The notes: generated from the sequence alone by a model not told the origin. A stretch of 64,000 nt of DNA from Azospirillum sp. 412522 (GCF_019805165.1 NZ_RWIJ01000001.1:186001-250000), one strand, 5' to 3'. Shown: positions 18,115 through 27,487, numbered from the stretch's first letter. Translations and numbers: made by a program.

Positions 18115-18639
18115 ATGGCCACGCGTCGCACGTTGCACGGAACGCCGTACCCCACCCCGCCGCCCGAGCCGGTGCTCGGGAACCCGGCGGCGCGCCATCG
18201 TCCCGATCCGGAACCGGCGCATCCCACCCGCCTGCTGATCGTCGTCCTCACCGCGCTGCTCACCCTGGCCGGTCTGGCCTATGGCGGCCTCGCCGCGGTG
18301 GATCGCATGCTGGACGAGCGGCAGGTCGAGGCGCGCATGGGACCCAAGCCGCGGCTGGCGCGGCTGCCGGCGCTGGAGGTGCCGCTGGCCGGGTCGCGGG
18401 CGGTGGAGATGCAGGTCTCGCTGGTGCTGGCGCCGACGGTGGAGGCCGACCGTGTCCTGCGCTATCAGGACCGCATCGCCGACCGGCTGTTCCAGACCGT
18501 CGGCCAGACGGATGCCGAAACCCTGACCGGTGCCGGCTCCGCCGATTTCCTGAAGGCGCGGATCAAGGACGCCGTGAAGCGCGAGGCGGGTGGCGGCCTG
18601 ATCCGCGACATCTACATCGAACGCATGGTCGTCAAGTGA
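18115..18639 (+). CDS. FliL-like single-span membrane protein
   Basis: Protein of 174 residues with a proline-rich N-terminus, one membrane span at about residues 42-64 (LLIVVLTALLTLAGLAYGGL) and a periplasmic C-terminal domain. The tail, with DRLFQTVGQTDAETLTG and LIRDIYIERMVVK, resembles the end of FliL, a flagellar stator-ring protein. The similarity is remote and no flagellar gene is close, so it may be a FliL paralogue with another role. The start at ATG 18115 is decided by GGAGGAGG at about 18101-18108. It is transcribed with, or just after, mtgA (86-base gap). Confidence 0.6.
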   Translation: MATRRTLHGTPYPTPPPEPVLGNPAARHRPDPEPAHPTRLLIVVLTALLTLAGLAYGGLAAVDRMLDERQVEARMGPKPRLARLPALEVPLAGSRAVEMQVSLVLAPTVEADRVLRYQDRIADRLFQTVGQTDAETLTGAGSADFLKARIKDAVKREAGGGLIRDIYIERMVVK

Positions 18640-18932
18640 TGCGCGCGGGGCTCGTCCCGCGATGGGCCTTGTCTTGTGCGGCGCAATAGCCTATGTAGGG
18701 CGTCTTGATCGCTGGAGGCTCGCGCGTCTCTTGAGCGAGACGCGCTGTGATTGCGCAACGGCAAACGTCCCAGGGGCTGACACCCCAAGGTTCTGGGGGC
18801 GCTCTGGCCGCTGCATCGGATAGACGCCTCTCCCTCTATCGACCTCCTCCCGGCGAGTCCGCCGGTATGTCCCACGCCCGCCATCGGGGCGCGCGGGGCC
18901 GTGCCGTGTTGCTTTGAGAAGGTTGCTACGAC
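18640..18932 (+). promoter_or_regulatory. Structured leader of the DEAD-box helicase gene
   Basis: This 293-base gap has no gene but several strong hairpins on the transcribed strand. A perfect nine-pair stem GCGCGTCTC/GAGACGCGC (18722-18745) has a TTGAGC loop. CCCCA/TGGGG occupies 18783-18798. A CGGCG/CGCCG hairpin lies near 18853-18866. No T runs follow them, so they look like a folded leader rather than terminators. Long structured leaders are known for cold-induced helicase genes. Confidence 0.45.
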
Positions 18933-20303
18933 TTGACGTTTTCCGAACTCGGCCTGCACCCGCTCGTCCTGAAGGCCCTCGAGGCGTTCGAATACACCAC
19001 CCCCACCCCGGTCCAGCTCGCCGCAATTCCGCCGGCGCTGCAGGGCCGCGACATCCTCGCCACCGCCGAGACCGGCACCGGCAAGACCGCCGCCTTCATG
19101 CTGCCGGCGCTGACCCGCACCGCCGAGATGCCGCTGAACGGTGCCGCCACCCCGCGCGTGCTGGTGCTGGCCCCGACCCGCGAGCTGGCCAAGCAGGTCA
19201 CCGACGCCGCCCGCAAGTACGCGAAGTTCATGAAGCTGAACATCATGGACGTCGTCGGCGGCATGCCTTACCGCGAGCAGCTGCGCCTGCTGTCCCGCCC
19301 GGTCGACGTTCTCGTCTGCACCCCGGGCCGCCTGCTGGACCATGTCGCCCGCCGCCGCATCTCGCTGGACGAGGTCGAGGTGCTGATCCTCGACGAGGCC
19401 GACCGCATGCTGGACATGGGCTTCCTCGACGATGTCGAGACCATCGCCAAGTGCTGCCCGCCGACGCGCCAGACCATGCTGTTCACCGCTACGCTGGACC
19501 GCCGCATGGCGCAGCTCGCCGGCAACCTGCTGCGCAACCCGGAGCGCGTGGCCGTCGAGAGCCAGGCGACCTCGGTGAATGTCGAGCAGCGCCTGCACCA
19601 TGCCGACGACCTCGACCACAAGCGCCGCCTGCTGCAGCATTTCGCCGCCCAGGAAGAGGTCGGCAAGGCGATCATCTTCGCCGCCACCAAGCGTGACGCC
19701 GACACGCTGGCCGAGGAGCTGAGCGCCGCCGGCCATGCCGCCGCCGCCCTGCACGGCGACATGGACCAGACCAAGCGCAACCGTACGCTCCAGCGCCTGC
19801 GCACCGGCCAGGTTCGCCTGCTGGTCGCCACCGACGTCGCCGCCCGTGGCATCGACGTGCGCGACATCACCCACGTCATCAACTTCGACCTGCCGCGCTC
19901 GGCGGAGGACTATGTCCACCGCATCGGCCGCACCGGCCGCGCCGGCGCCTCGGGCGTCGCGATCTCCTTCGCCGCCCGTGCCGACCGCGAGACGCTGGTC
20001 CGCATCGAGCGCTACACGAAGGCGACGCTGGAGGTGCATGTGGTGCCTGGGCTGGAGCCGACGCGGCCCTTCACCACCGGCGGCGCCGGCCGTCCGGCCG
20101 GTCGCAGCGGCCGTCCGGGCGGTGGCGCCGGCAAGCCGTGGCACCGCAACGGCGAGTCCAAGGGGCCGCACGCCCCGCGCGGTCCTCGCCCGGACTATGC
20201 CCGCAACGACAACCACCGCGGCGACGCCCGCCCGGACCACGGCCATGCCCGCCGTGAGGCCCATGGCAACGGCAAGCCGGCGGCCCGTGCGAAGAGCTGG
20301 TAA
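18933..20303 (+). CDS. DEAD-box ATP-dependent RNA helicase (RhlE type)
   Basis: RNA helicase of 456 residues that remodels structured RNA, likely in ribosome assembly or mRNA decay at low temperature. Conserved motifs in order are the Q motif (YTTPTPVQ), Walker A AETGTGKT, PTRELAKQ, the DEAD box in LILDEADRMLDMGF, the FTAT form of SAT, TDVAARGIDVRD and HRIGRTGRAG. The last 80 residues are a disordered basic tail rich in Gly, Arg, Pro and His. The start is a TTG at 18933 with GAGAAGG upstream; the first residues TFSELGLHPLVLKAL are the normal RhlE start, which supports this rare codon. Confidence 0.95.
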   Translation: MTFSELGLHPLVLKALEAFEYTTPTPVQLAAIPPALQGRDILATAETGTGKTAAFMLPALTRTAEMPLNGAATPRVLVLAPTRELAKQVTDAARKYAKFMKLNIMDVVGGMPYREQLRLLSRPVDVLVCTPGRLLDHVARRRISLDEVEVLILDEADRMLDMGFLDDVETIAKCCPPTRQTMLFTATLDRRMAQLAGNLLRNPERVAVESQATSVNVEQRLHHADDLDHKRRLLQHFAAQEEVGKAIIFAATKRDADTLAEELSAAGHAAAALHGDMDQTKRNRTLQRLRTGQVRLLVATDVAARGIDVRDITHVINFDLPRSAEDYVHRIGRTGRAGASGVAISFAARADRETLVRIERYTKATLEVHVVPGLEPTRPFTTGGAGRPAGRSGRPGGGAGKPWHRNGESKGPHAPRGPRPDYARNDNHRGDARPDHGHARREAHGNGKPAARAKSW

Positions 20304-20333
20304 GCAGCGTCTCCGGCGCTTCTTAAGCCTTGA

Positions 20334-20385
20334 CTGAAAAAGCCCTCCCTGCTGGCCTCGCGGTCGGCAGGGAGGGCTTTTTCAT
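20334..20385. terminator. Strong bidirectional terminator
   Basis: AGCCCTCCCTGC (20341-20352) pairs perfectly with GCAGGGAGGGCT (20367-20378). It is flanked by AAAAA before and TTTTT after, so it can stop transcription from both sides. It separates the convergent helicase and flavoprotein genes. This is the clearest terminator in the window. Confidence 0.9.
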
Positions 20386-20425
20386 GTCAGGCCGGCGCGT
20401 GCAGCCGGCTTCCGCCAAAACGCGA

Positions 20426-20956
20426 TTACTGGAACGCGATCTTGGCGTGGTCGCCCGGGTCCGGCGACTGGCCGGTCAGCTTCGCCTTCACATAGCCATA
20501 GGCGTAGACCATGGTGCTCGACGGGCTGTCCCAATATTCGGCCTGATCGACCGAGACCTTCAGCAACGCCACCTCGGGATCGTCCGGACCCTGGGGGAAC
20601 CAGGTGGTCATGATGTCGCGCCACAGGAAGCGGATCTTGTCGCGGTCGCGCACGACCTCGGCGACGCCGGAGACCGACACGTAATCCTGCTTGTCGGGGT
20701 TGGCATAGGCGAGGTTGACTCGCCAATGACGGTCGATCTCCGCCACCTTTTCGGAATGGGCGCGGGTGAAGAACCACAGGGTGCCGTCTTCGAACCCCGC
20801 ATGGGACAGCGTCGCCATCGGACGGGAGTTCATCCGGCCGTTGTCGTCCAGCGTCGTCATCATCGCGACCTGGACGCTCTTCATCATCTCCCAGAGCTTC
20901 TTGGTTTCGCCCTGGTCGGGGCTGTGGCCGTGGCCGGCGGTGGTGCTATGGACCAT
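20426..20956 (-). CDS. Pyridoxamine-oxidase-like general stress protein (GSP26 type)
   Basis: Flavin-reductase-like split-barrel protein of 176 residues. KLWEMMKSVQVAMMTTLDD, MNSRPMATL and TLWFFTRAHSEKVAEI match the COG3871 general stress group, which binds FMN/FAD rather than acting in vitamin B6 synthesis. A conserved W-R-V-N-L-A-Y strand and the DYVSVSGVAEVV strand complete the barrel. The physiological substrate is unknown. It ends against the shared terminator and lies 52 bases downstream of cobC on the same strand, so it could be on its transcript. Confidence 0.85.
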   Translation of the reverse strand: MVHSTTAGHGHSPDQGETKKLWEMMKSVQVAMMTTLDDNGRMNSRPMATLSHAGFEDGTLWFFTRAHSEKVAEIDRHWRVNLAYANPDKQDYVSVSGVAEVVRDRDKIRFLWRDIMTTWFPQGPDDPEVALLKVSVDQAEYWDSPSSTMVYAYGYVKAKLTGQSPDPGDHAKIAFQ

Positions 20957-21008
20957 GGTCTGCCTCTCGTTCGGTAGCCCAACGGAGACTGGGGAACGCC
21001 TGCCGCGG

Positions 21009-21653
21009 TCAGAAAGTTCCGGCCTGGAGATTCATTCCCCCGACAGACCAGGATCCCGTCCCGGCGTGGTGGTGGTCGATGCGGGTCAGCGACCAGGGGT
21101 CGATCCGCAGCCGCAGCGCCGCCTCCGGCGTCAGATCCAGCGCCAGCGCCAGCGCGCCGCGGATGGTGCCGGCATGGATCACCGCAACCAGATCGCGCCC
21201 GGCATGGAGGTCGGTCAGCCGACGCAGCGCGTCCGCCGTGCGGTCCATCACCGTGGCGAAGCTTTCGCCGCCGGGCGGGGCGTGGTGGGCCGGGTCGCGC
21301 CAGAAGCGGGCCGCCTCCTCGGCGTCGCGCAGCGCCGCGATATCGTGGCTGATGCCCTCCCATTCCCCGAAATCCTGCTCGGCCAGCGCCGGCTCCACCA
21401 CCGCCGTGCCGGCGAGCCTGGGCGCCCGGCTCCACAGCGCCTGGGCGGTCTGCCGGCTGCGGCGGAGCGGGCTGGTCAGCCACAGGGCGTCGGCAGGCAG
21501 GCCGGCCGCGAGTGCAGCGGCGGCCGCACGGTTGCCGGTGTCGGCCTCGCGGTCGCTCGACCCGCAGATGACGTTGCCGGGATTGTGGACCGGCGCATGG
21601 CGGATCAGCCACCAGCGTGTGACGGTCAGGGGGGCGAGGCTCACCGCACTCAT
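21009..21653 (-). CDS. cobC: Alpha-ribazole phosphatase-type histidine phosphatase
   Basis: Histidine phosphatase superfamily protein of 214 residues. The nucleophile motif is LIRHAPVHNPG near residue 17. The second-half acid/base Glu is in FGEWEG, and the second His is in VIHAGTIRGAL. The preceding cobS gene overlaps it by four bases, which supports a role in the last steps of cobalamin assembly (removing the 5' phosphate from alpha-ribazole). The LIRHAPV form is typical of CobC. Start ATG 21653 is set by that overlap; the open frame upstream is a shadow of cobS. Confidence 0.88.
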   Translation of the reverse strand: MSAVSLAPLTVTRWWLIRHAPVHNPGNVICGSSDREADTGNRAAAAALAAGLPADALWLTSPLRRSRQTAQALWSRAPRLAGTAVVEPALAEQDFGEWEGISHDIAALRDAEEAARFWRDPAHHAPPGGESFATVMDRTADALRRLTDLHAGRDLVAVIHAGTIRGALALALDLTPEAALRLRIDPWSLTRIDHHHAGTGSWSVGGMNLQAGTF

Positions 21654-22471
21654 GCCGCTGCTCCAATGAATGCCGACAGGGTCAGCAGAACCGCGGCCTC
21701 CGCCGCCTGCTGGGCCGCGCCGAAGACGTCGCCGGTATGCCCGCCGATCTGCCGCCGGGCGAGTGCGCCAACCGCGATCACCGCCAGGGTCGATGCCGCC
21801 ACTGAGGGCAAGGCCAGCCCGCCGAGGGTGATCGCCGCCACCGCGGTTCCGGAGACCAGCGCCAGCAGGACCGTCGTCATCGCCGGCCTGCCCTGCGCTG
21901 CCGCCAGCCCGTCGCGTCGTGCCGGCGACAGAGCGCGGGCCATCGCAGCCAGCCCGCAGCGCGACAGGGCGCCCGCCGCCGCCAACGCTGCGACCGCGGC
22001 CGGGACCGGCAGGGCGGCCAGCGCCGCGGCGCGGATGCCGACCGAGAAGACCAGCGCCAGCACGCCATAGCTGCCGACCCGGCTGTCGCGCATGATCTCC
22101 AGCTTGCGCGCCGGATCGCGTCCGCCGCCGAAGCCGTCGGCGACGTCGGCCGCCCCATCCTCGTGCAGGCCTCCGGTCAGCCGCACCGTCGCCGCCAGGG
22201 CAAGCAGCGCGCCGGCCAGCGGCGGCAGATGCAGCAGGGACGCCAGGCCGAACACCACGCCGCCCGCCAGCCCGATCAGTCCGCCGACCAGCGGGAACCA
22301 TCCCATCGCCCGTGCCGACGCGCCCTCGGCCAGGGGGCCGTTCAGCGGACCCAGGGGTGGAAGGGGCAGGCGGGTCAGGAACACCAGCGCCAAGGCGGCG
22401 TCCTGGGTCCAGCTCGGCGGAGGGGGTGGGGCGGTGGTCGCGCCATCGGGCATATCGGGCATGATCGGCAT
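21650..22471 (-). CDS. cobS: Adenosylcobinamide-GDP ribazoletransferase
   Basis: Integral membrane enzyme of 273 residues that joins alpha-ribazole (phosphate) to adenosylcobinamide-GDP in the last steps of B12 synthesis. After a Pro-rich N-terminus come LVFLTRLPLP, MGWFPLVGGLIG, the active-site motif GGLHEDGAADVADGFGGG near residues 100-117, and RDSRVGSYGVLAL. About six or seven spans follow to a QIGGHTGDVFGA loop. It is the first gene of a cobS-cobC pair. No cobalamin riboswitch is visible in the 140-base spacer to def. Confidence 0.95.
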   Translation of the reverse strand: MPIMPDMPDGATTAPPPPPSWTQDAALALVFLTRLPLPPLGPLNGPLAEGASARAMGWFPLVGGLIGLAGGVVFGLASLLHLPPLAGALLALAATVRLTGGLHEDGAADVADGFGGGRDPARKLEIMRDSRVGSYGVLALVFSVGIRAAALAALPVPAAVAALAAAGALSRCGLAAMARALSPARRDGLAAAQGRPAMTTVLLALVSGTAVAAITLGGLALPSVAASTLAVIAVGALARRQIGGHTGDVFGAAQQAAEAAVLLTLSAFIGAAA

Positions 22472-22546
22472 CGACTACGCCCAACCGACGCCCGGCGCAA
22501 CCCTGCTCGGCAGAGGGTTCCGCACCGTTCGCACAGGTCCGATTCC

Positions 22547-22575
22547 TTGACCGGAACGCTCGGTCCGCCTACTTT
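22547..22575 (+). promoter_or_regulatory. Candidate sigma-70 promoter for def-fmt-truA
   Basis: TTGACC (22547-22552) and TACTTT (22570-22575) are separated by 17 bases. The -35 is a five-of-six match; the -10 keeps the key A2 and T6. Transcription would begin about 30 bases before the def ATG. Confidence 0.4.
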
Positions 22576-22611
22576 GTCCGTTTGAACTCCCCCTACCAGC
22601 ATCGAGCACCC

Positions 22612-23124
22612 ATGGCCCGTCTTCCGATCCTCGTCGCCCCGCATCCGATCCTGAAGCGCAAGGCGCAACCCGTCGCCGAAGTGGATGCGCGCGTCGTCAA
22701 GCTGATGGACGACATGGTGGAGACCATGTACGACGCCAACGGCATCGGCCTGGCCGCCCCGCAGGTCGGCGTGCTCGATCGCGTGATCGTCGTCGACGTC
22801 CATGAGAAGGGCGAGCCGCCGAACCCGATCCGCCTCGCCAACCCGGAAATCATCTGGTCGTCGGACGAGAAGGCGGTGTGCGAGGAGGGCTGCCTGTCGG
22901 TGCCGGAGCAGTATGCCGAGGTCACCCGTCCCCAGCGCGTCCGCGTCCGCTATCTCGACGAAAAGAATCAGCAGCAGGAGATCGAGGCGGACGGCATGCT
23001 CGCCACCTGCATCCAGCACGAGATCGACCATTTGGATGGCGTCCTGTTCGTCGATTACCTGTCGATGCTGAAGCGGAACATACTGCTGAAGAAGGTCCAG
23101 AAGATGCAGAAGGCGACGGCCTGA
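22612..23124 (+). CDS. def: Peptide deformylase
   Basis: Removes the formyl group from the N-terminal Met of new proteins at the ribosome exit; 170 residues. The three deformylase motifs are intact: [19 protein letters not shown] with the metal-binding Cys, and QHEIDHLDG with the two metal His and catalytic Glu. ATG 22612 gives the usual [14 protein letters not shown] start; the upstream ATG-less extension to 22582 is not conserved in type. It is the first gene of an operon with fmt and truA, pairing the enzymes that add and remove the formyl group. Confidence 0.97.
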   Translation: MARLPILVAPHPILKRKAQPVAEVDARVVKLMDDMVETMYDANGIGLAAPQVGVLDRVIVVDVHEKGEPPNPIRLANPEIIWSSDEKAVCEEGCLSVPEQYAEVTRPQRVRVRYLDEKNQQQEIEADGMLATCIQHEIDHLDGVLFVDYLSMLKRNILLKKVQKMQKATA

Positions 23125-23143
23125 CCAGCCTCGATCGAACCAA

Positions 23144-24088
23144 ATGGCTCCGCTTCGTCTCGTCTTCATGGGCACGCCGGATTTCGCCGTGCCCAGCCTT
23201 GCCGCGCTGATCGAGGCGGGGCATCAGGTCGTCTGCGCCTACAGCCAGCCGCCGCGCCCGGCCGGCCGTGGCCAGCAGGTGCAGAAGTCCCCGGTCCACC
23301 GCTTCGCCGAGGAGCACGGTATCCCCGTGCGCACGCCAAAGAGCCTGCGCAACGCCGAGGCCCAGGCGGAGTTCGCCGCTCTTGGGGCCGATGTGGCGGT
23401 GGTCGCCGCCTATGGCCTGATCCTGCCGCAGCCGATCCTGGACGCGCCGCGGCTGGGTTGCGTCAACGTGCATGGCTCTCTGCTGCCGCGCTGGCGCGGC
23501 GCGGCGCCAATCCAGCGCTCCATCCTGGCCGGCGACGCCGAGACCGGGATCACCATCATGCAGATGGACATCGGGCTCGACACCGGCGCCATGCTTTCGA
23601 AGGAGGCCGTGGCGATCACGCCCGTCACCACCGCCAGCAGCCTGCATGACGAACTGGCGGCGTTGGGCGCCCGGATGATCGCCCCGGCACTGGAAGGTCT
23701 GGCCGCCGGAACGCTGACCGCCGTGGCGCAGCCGGAAGAGGGCGTCACCTACGCCGCCAAGCTGACGCGCGAGGACGGCCGGCTCGACTGGACGCAGTCC
23801 GCCGCCTTCGTCGAGCGGCAGGTCCGGGCGCTGACTCCCTGGCCCGGCTGCTGGTTCGATGCGGCGAACGGCGAGCGGATCAAGGTGCTGGCGGCGGAAC
23901 CCGCGACCGGCACTGCCACGCCGGGCACTCTGCTGGACGACCGGCTGACCGTGGCTTGTGCCGATGGCGCTGTGCGGCTGGTCAAGGTGCAGCGGCCGGG
24001 CAAGGCGCCGGTCGATGGGGCGGCCTTCCTGCGCGGTTTCGCGCTGTCGGTCGGGCAACCGATCTCCGCCGAAACCGTCGCGGACTGA
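23144..24088 (+). CDS. fmt: Methionyl-tRNA formyltransferase
   Basis: Formylates initiator Met-tRNA using 10-formyl-tetrahydrofolate; 314 residues. Motifs are [12 protein letters not shown] at the N-terminus, the catalytic [18 protein letters not shown] with Asn and His, and [18 protein letters not shown] with the active-site Asp. The C-terminal OB-type tRNA-binding domain spans about residues 205-314. It starts 20 bases after def and ends 6 bases before truA. Confidence 0.97.
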   Translation: MAPLRLVFMGTPDFAVPSLAALIEAGHQVVCAYSQPPRPAGRGQQVQKSPVHRFAEEHGIPVRTPKSLRNAEAQAEFAALGADVAVVAAYGLILPQPILDAPRLGCVNVHGSLLPRWRGAAPIQRSILAGDAETGITIMQMDIGLDTGAMLSKEAVAITPVTTASSLHDELAALGARMIAPALEGLAAGTLTAVAQPEEGVTYAAKLTREDGRLDWTQSAAFVERQVRALTPWPGCWFDAANGERIKVLAAEPATGTATPGTLLDDRLTVACADGAVRLVKVQRPGKAPVDGAAFLRGFALSVGQPISAETVAD

Positions 24089-24093
24089 CCGCC

Positions 24094-24831
24094 GTGCAGC
24101 GCTGGAAACTGACCGTCGAGTATGACGGCCGTCCCTTCGTCGGCTGGCAGCGCCAGGACAACGGCCCCTCCGTCCAGCAGAGCCTGGAAGAGGCGGTGCA
24201 GCGCCTGTCGGGCGAGGTGGTGCGCGTCCATGGCTCCGGCCGCACCGATGCCGGGGTGCATGCGCTGGGGCAGGTCTGCCATTTCGACCTTGAAAAACCC
24301 TTCAGCGGCCTGAAGCTGCGCGATGCCCTGAACTTCCACCTGAAGCCGGCCCCCATCGCCGTGCTGGAAGTGGAGGCGGTGGGCGAGGACTTCCATGCCC
24401 GCCTGACCTCGACCGGCCGCGCCTATGTCTACCGCATCGTCAACCGCCGGGCGCCGCTGGCGCTGGAATCCGGCCGGGCGTGGCACGTCACCCGTCCGCT
24501 GGATGCCGAGGCCATGAACGCGGCGGCGCAGGTTCTGGTCGGCCAGCACGACTTCTCCAGCTTCCGCGCCGCGCTGTGCCAGGCCAAGTCGCCGGTGAAG
24601 ACGCTGGATCGGCTGGATGTGGAGCGCCAGGGCGAGGAAGTCCGCATCCATGCCGCCGCCCGCTCCTTCCTGCACCATCAGGTCCGCAACATGGTCGGCA
24701 CGCTGGAACTGGTCGGGGCCGGCAAATGGAAACCCGACGACGTCCGCCGTGCGCTGGAAGCCCGCGACCGCGCCAAGGCCGGGCCGACCTGCCCGCCCGA
24801 TGGGCTGTATTTCATGGCGGCGCGGTACTGA
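24094..24831 (+). CDS. truA: tRNA pseudouridine(38-40) synthase
   Basis: Makes pseudouridine at positions 38-40 of the anticodon arm; 245 residues. [14 protein letters not shown] opens the fold. The catalytic Asp is in [14 protein letters not shown] near residue 50. YVYRI and the [13 protein letters not shown] motif follow. The start is GTG 24094, only six bases after the fmt stop; no ATG fits the conserved start. Confidence 0.96.
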   Translation: MQRWKLTVEYDGRPFVGWQRQDNGPSVQQSLEEAVQRLSGEVVRVHGSGRTDAGVHALGQVCHFDLEKPFSGLKLRDALNFHLKPAPIAVLEVEAVGEDFHARLTSTGRAYVYRIVNRRAPLALESGRAWHVTRPLDAEAMNAAAQVLVGQHDFSSFRAALCQAKSPVKTLDRLDVERQGEEVRIHAAARSFLHHQVRNMVGTLELVGAGKWKPDDVRRALEARDRAKAGPTCPPDGLYFMAARY

Positions 24832-24837
24832 AGCGGG

Positions 24838-25812
24838 TCAGTTGCTGATCCGCTCCGGCTGTTCGGGCATGGTCTGGAGTGTCCTCAGCAGCCGGTCCGT
24901 GTCGGTCCCCTGCGCGCACAGCCCGACGGCGGTTTCGCCGAAATCCACCAGACCGTGGAACCGGGGCGGCCGGGCGCGTTCGAGCGGGACCAGCCACGCC
25001 GCATGTCCGCGTGCCGCCAAGCCGTCGAAATAGAGGCGCTGGGTCCGGAACAGCACGTTCGTTTCCCTCGGGTCGCCGATGACGAAGATGCGGCGTGCCG
25101 GGTCTTTCGGAATCCGGTCGAGCGAACGGTAGGGATCGAACCATGTCCCGGGTTTGTTCAGCCGCGCCGCGACGTTGTGGGCCGTGAGATAGGCCTCGTA
25201 GGCGGAGGCACCCGACGAGATGACGGCGCACTGGAGGTCGGTGCGGCGGGCCAGGAATTCGGCAGTCAGCGTGCCTCCCGCGCTGTGGCCGCCAAGCGAC
25301 CATTTCCGGATGCCGTAGCGCTTCTTGAGCAGGTCGAGATGGGCGCTCATCAGCGCCGCTTCGCGCGGCGTATGGCGCAGGGCCCAGAATTTCCCGGAGC
25401 TGCCATAGGCTCCGGGCCGGGCCAGGAAGAGGAACGGCACGCCGAAGCGGTCCGACAGCCTGCGTTCCTGTTCGATCATGCCGGCGACGCTCAACCCCTC
25501 CTGATGCCCGATCCTGTCCGGCTTGGAGCCCATGATGTCACCGTGCATCCAGGCCGCGACTATTGGGTTCGCCCCCGGCTTCAGGCCGGCTGCGTAATAG
25601 CGCAGGCATTCGCCGCGCCCGTCCACCTCCACCCAGCTGGCGGTTTCCAGCGCCTCCAGCTCGGCGCATCGCTCGCGGGTGACCGATTTTCCGGCGGCGA
25701 CCGTCGCGTTGGAGAAATGCTCCTCGTTCGGTCGGGACTGCCCGTGGGCGGCTGCCGGGAAGGCTGCCGCCATGGCGATGGCGGCGGCCAGGCGCAGGGG
25801 GCGGAGCGACAT
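24838..25812 (-). CDS. Secreted alpha/beta-hydrolase-like protein
   Basis: Probable exported protein of 324 residues. A signal peptide (residues about 1-24, ending AAAHGQ) is followed by an alpha/beta fold with the nucleophile elbow LGGHSAGGTLTAEF and a possible acid in a late strand; a late His is in PRFHGLVDF. YYAAGLKPGANPIVAAWMHGD resembles the first strand of such hydrolases. The substrate is unknown. ATG 25812 is chosen because the signal peptide begins there; the ORF extends a further 17 codons upstream. It ends 7 bases from the convergent truA. Confidence 0.7.
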   Translation of the reverse strand: MSLRPLRLAAAIAMAAAFPAAAHGQSRPNEEHFSNATVAAGKSVTRERCAELEALETASWVEVDGRGECLRYYAAGLKPGANPIVAAWMHGDIMGSKPDRIGHQEGLSVAGMIEQERRLSDRFGVPFLFLARPGAYGSSGKFWALRHTPREAALMSAHLDLLKKRYGIRKWSLGGHSAGGTLTAEFLARRTDLQCAVISSGASAYEAYLTAHNVAARLNKPGTWFDPYRSLDRIPKDPARRIFVIGDPRETNVLFRTQRLYFDGLAARGHAAWLVPLERARPPRFHGLVDFGETAVGLCAQGTDTDRLLRTLQTMPEQPERISN

Positions 25813-25870
25813 ACCGGACAGTCCATTGCAGCGACGACAGGAGGACGATGGCGGGAGTTGCAAACCCTCG

Positions 25871-26743
25871 TCAATGTCCTTCCAGCCGTTCCCGTTCTGC
25901 GGTGAAGACCGCCACCAGATGCTCGATCACCGCCCGTACCCGCGGCACCTCGCGGCGGTCGCGGTGGACCAGCAGCCACGCTTCGCGGGTCAATGGTGGG
26001 CCGCAAAGCGAGCGGCGCTCCAGCCCCACCACGCCGTCCGCCAGCATGCAGGGCAGGAAGGCGATGCCGAAGCCGGCGACCGCCGCGGCAAGTTGCCCCT
26101 GCACGCTGTTGGAGCGGAAGGCGACCCGCCGGCCGCCGCCATGGCGGTCCAGCCACAGCGCCTCCGGCAATTCCGCCATCGATTCGTCGTAGGCGATCAG
26201 CGTGTCAGGTGCCCCCGGCGCCGCGTACAACCCATAGCCCAGCGTCGCCAGCCGCCGCCCGACCAGATCGCCGCGCTGCGGCCGGGCCAGCCGGATCGCC
26301 AGATCGGCCTCGCGCCGGGCGAGGCTGAGGGTGCGGTTATCTGCGACGATCTCCAGATCCAGGGCAGGGTTGGCCGTCCGCAATGGACCCAGCCGGGGGA
26401 TCAGGAAGATGTCGGCCAGCGCCTGGGTCATGGTCAGCCGCACGGTGCCGGTCAGACCTGCCGTGTCGCCCTCGCGGCGGCGGATCGCCTGTGCCCGCTC
26501 GTCCATCGCCTCGGCCAGAACGCGGATGCTTTCGCCTTCCTCGGTCAGGATATAGCCGTCCGGCCGGCGCTCCATCAGGCTGCGGCCGAGTGTTGCTTCC
26601 AGCGCGGCCAGCCGGCGGCCGACGGTGGCATGGCTCAGCCGCAGGCTGCGCGCCGCCGCCGACAGGCTGCCGGCGCGCGCCAGTTCAAGGAAGACGCGCA
26701 GATCGTCCCAGTCGAGCGGGCCCGTGAGTTTCTGAACAGTCAT
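25871..26743 (-). CDS. LysR-family transcriptional regulator
   Basis: Regulator of 290 residues with the LysR winged helix at residues about 10-70 (FLELARAGSLSAAARSLRLSHATVGRRLAALE) and a periplasmic-binding-type effector domain. The group resembles LysR proteins with TVGRRLAALE-type recognition helices. It is divergent from the isochorismatase-family gene with an 86-base spacer, the classic layout of a LysR activator and its target, so that gene is its likely target. The effector is unknown. Confidence 0.92.
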   Translation of the reverse strand: MTVQKLTGPLDWDDLRVFLELARAGSLSAAARSLRLSHATVGRRLAALEATLGRSLMERRPDGYILTEEGESIRVLAEAMDERAQAIRRREGDTAGLTGTVRLTMTQALADIFLIPRLGPLRTANPALDLEIVADNRTLSLARREADLAIRLARPQRGDLVGRRLATLGYGLYAAPGAPDTLIAYDESMAELPEALWLDRHGGGRRVAFRSNSVQGQLAAAVAGFGIAFLPCMLADGVVGLERRSLCGPPLTREAWLLVHRDRREVPRVRAVIEHLVAVFTAERERLEGH

Positions 26744-26829
26744 CGTGCGAGGATAGCGGATGGCCGCGCATCGGTGAACGGGGCAGCATTGCTTCCATCA
26801 ACGCTCAACGGCTGTGAAGGAGCCTCCCG

Positions 26830-27450
26830 ATGACGACCGATACCGCCCAGGCCCAGACCGCCCAAACCCTGCGCCAGATCGTCGGCGCGCCGAACACCCC
26901 CGGCCCGTTGGACAAGGCGGTTCTGGTGCTGATCGATTTGCAGCGCGAATACACCGACGGCGCCCTGCGGTTGTCGGGCGTCGATGCGGCGGTGGGGCGG
27001 GCGGCGGAACTGCTGGACCTCGCCCGCGCCAACGGCGTTCCGGTCATCCACATCGTCCATCACACTGCGGCCGGAGCGCCGGTGTTCGACCCGACCGGAC
27101 CGCTGGCGGAGATCACCCCTGCGGTCGCCCCGCGGGATGGCGAGCCGGTGATCGTCAAGAAGCTCGCCAACGCCTTTGCCGGGACCCAGTTGCAGGCGGT
27201 GGCGCGCGATACCGGGCGGACCGAGATGATCGTCGCCGGCTTCATGACGCACAACTGCGTCAGCAGCACCGCGCGGTCGGCGGTGGATCATGGCTGGCGG
27301 GTCACGGTCGTGGCGTCGGCCACCGCCACCCGTGACCTGCCGGACGGCAAGGGTGGGCTGGTATCGGCGGCCGACATCCAGCGCGGCGTGTTGACCGGCC
27401 TGTCCGACAGCCTCGCCGTGGTGGTGGAGGATGCGCGGGCCTGGAGGTGA
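26830..27450 (+). CDS. Isochorismatase-family cysteine hydrolase
   Basis: Hydrolase of 206 residues with the isochorismatase fold. The Asp is in VLVLIDLQREYTDGAL (about residue 39), a Lys is in IVKKLANAF, and the nucleophilic Cys is in GFMTHNCVSSTAR. All three catalytic positions are present. The family includes nicotinamidase, N-carbamoylsarcosine hydrolase and related amidases; the sequence does not fix the substrate. A clear GAAGGAG stands before the ATG. Probably controlled by the divergent LysR protein. Confidence 0.9.
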   Translation: MTTDTAQAQTAQTLRQIVGAPNTPGPLDKAVLVLIDLQREYTDGALRLSGVDAAVGRAAELLDLARANGVPVIHIVHHTAAGAPVFDPTGPLAEITPAVAPRDGEPVIVKKLANAFAGTQLQAVARDTGRTEMIVAGFMTHNCVSSTARSAVDHGWRVTVVASATATRDLPDGKGGLVSAADIQRGVLTGLSDSLAVVVEDARAWR

Positions 27451-27458
27451 GCGTGGAG

Positions 27459-27479
27459 GGGGCGCGACAGGCGCGCCCC
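27459..27479. terminator. Hairpin between convergent hydrolase and binding-protein genes
   Basis: GGGGCGCG (27459-27466) pairs perfectly with CGCGCCCC (27472-27479) around a five-base loop, in a 37-base convergent gap. It can serve both strands. Confidence 0.6.
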
Positions 27480-27487
27480 TCGCACCC

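Noticed and set aside
22472..22611. Cobalamin riboswitch before cobS
   Set aside because: I found no B12-box-like sequence in the spacer, and it is short and shared with the def promoter.
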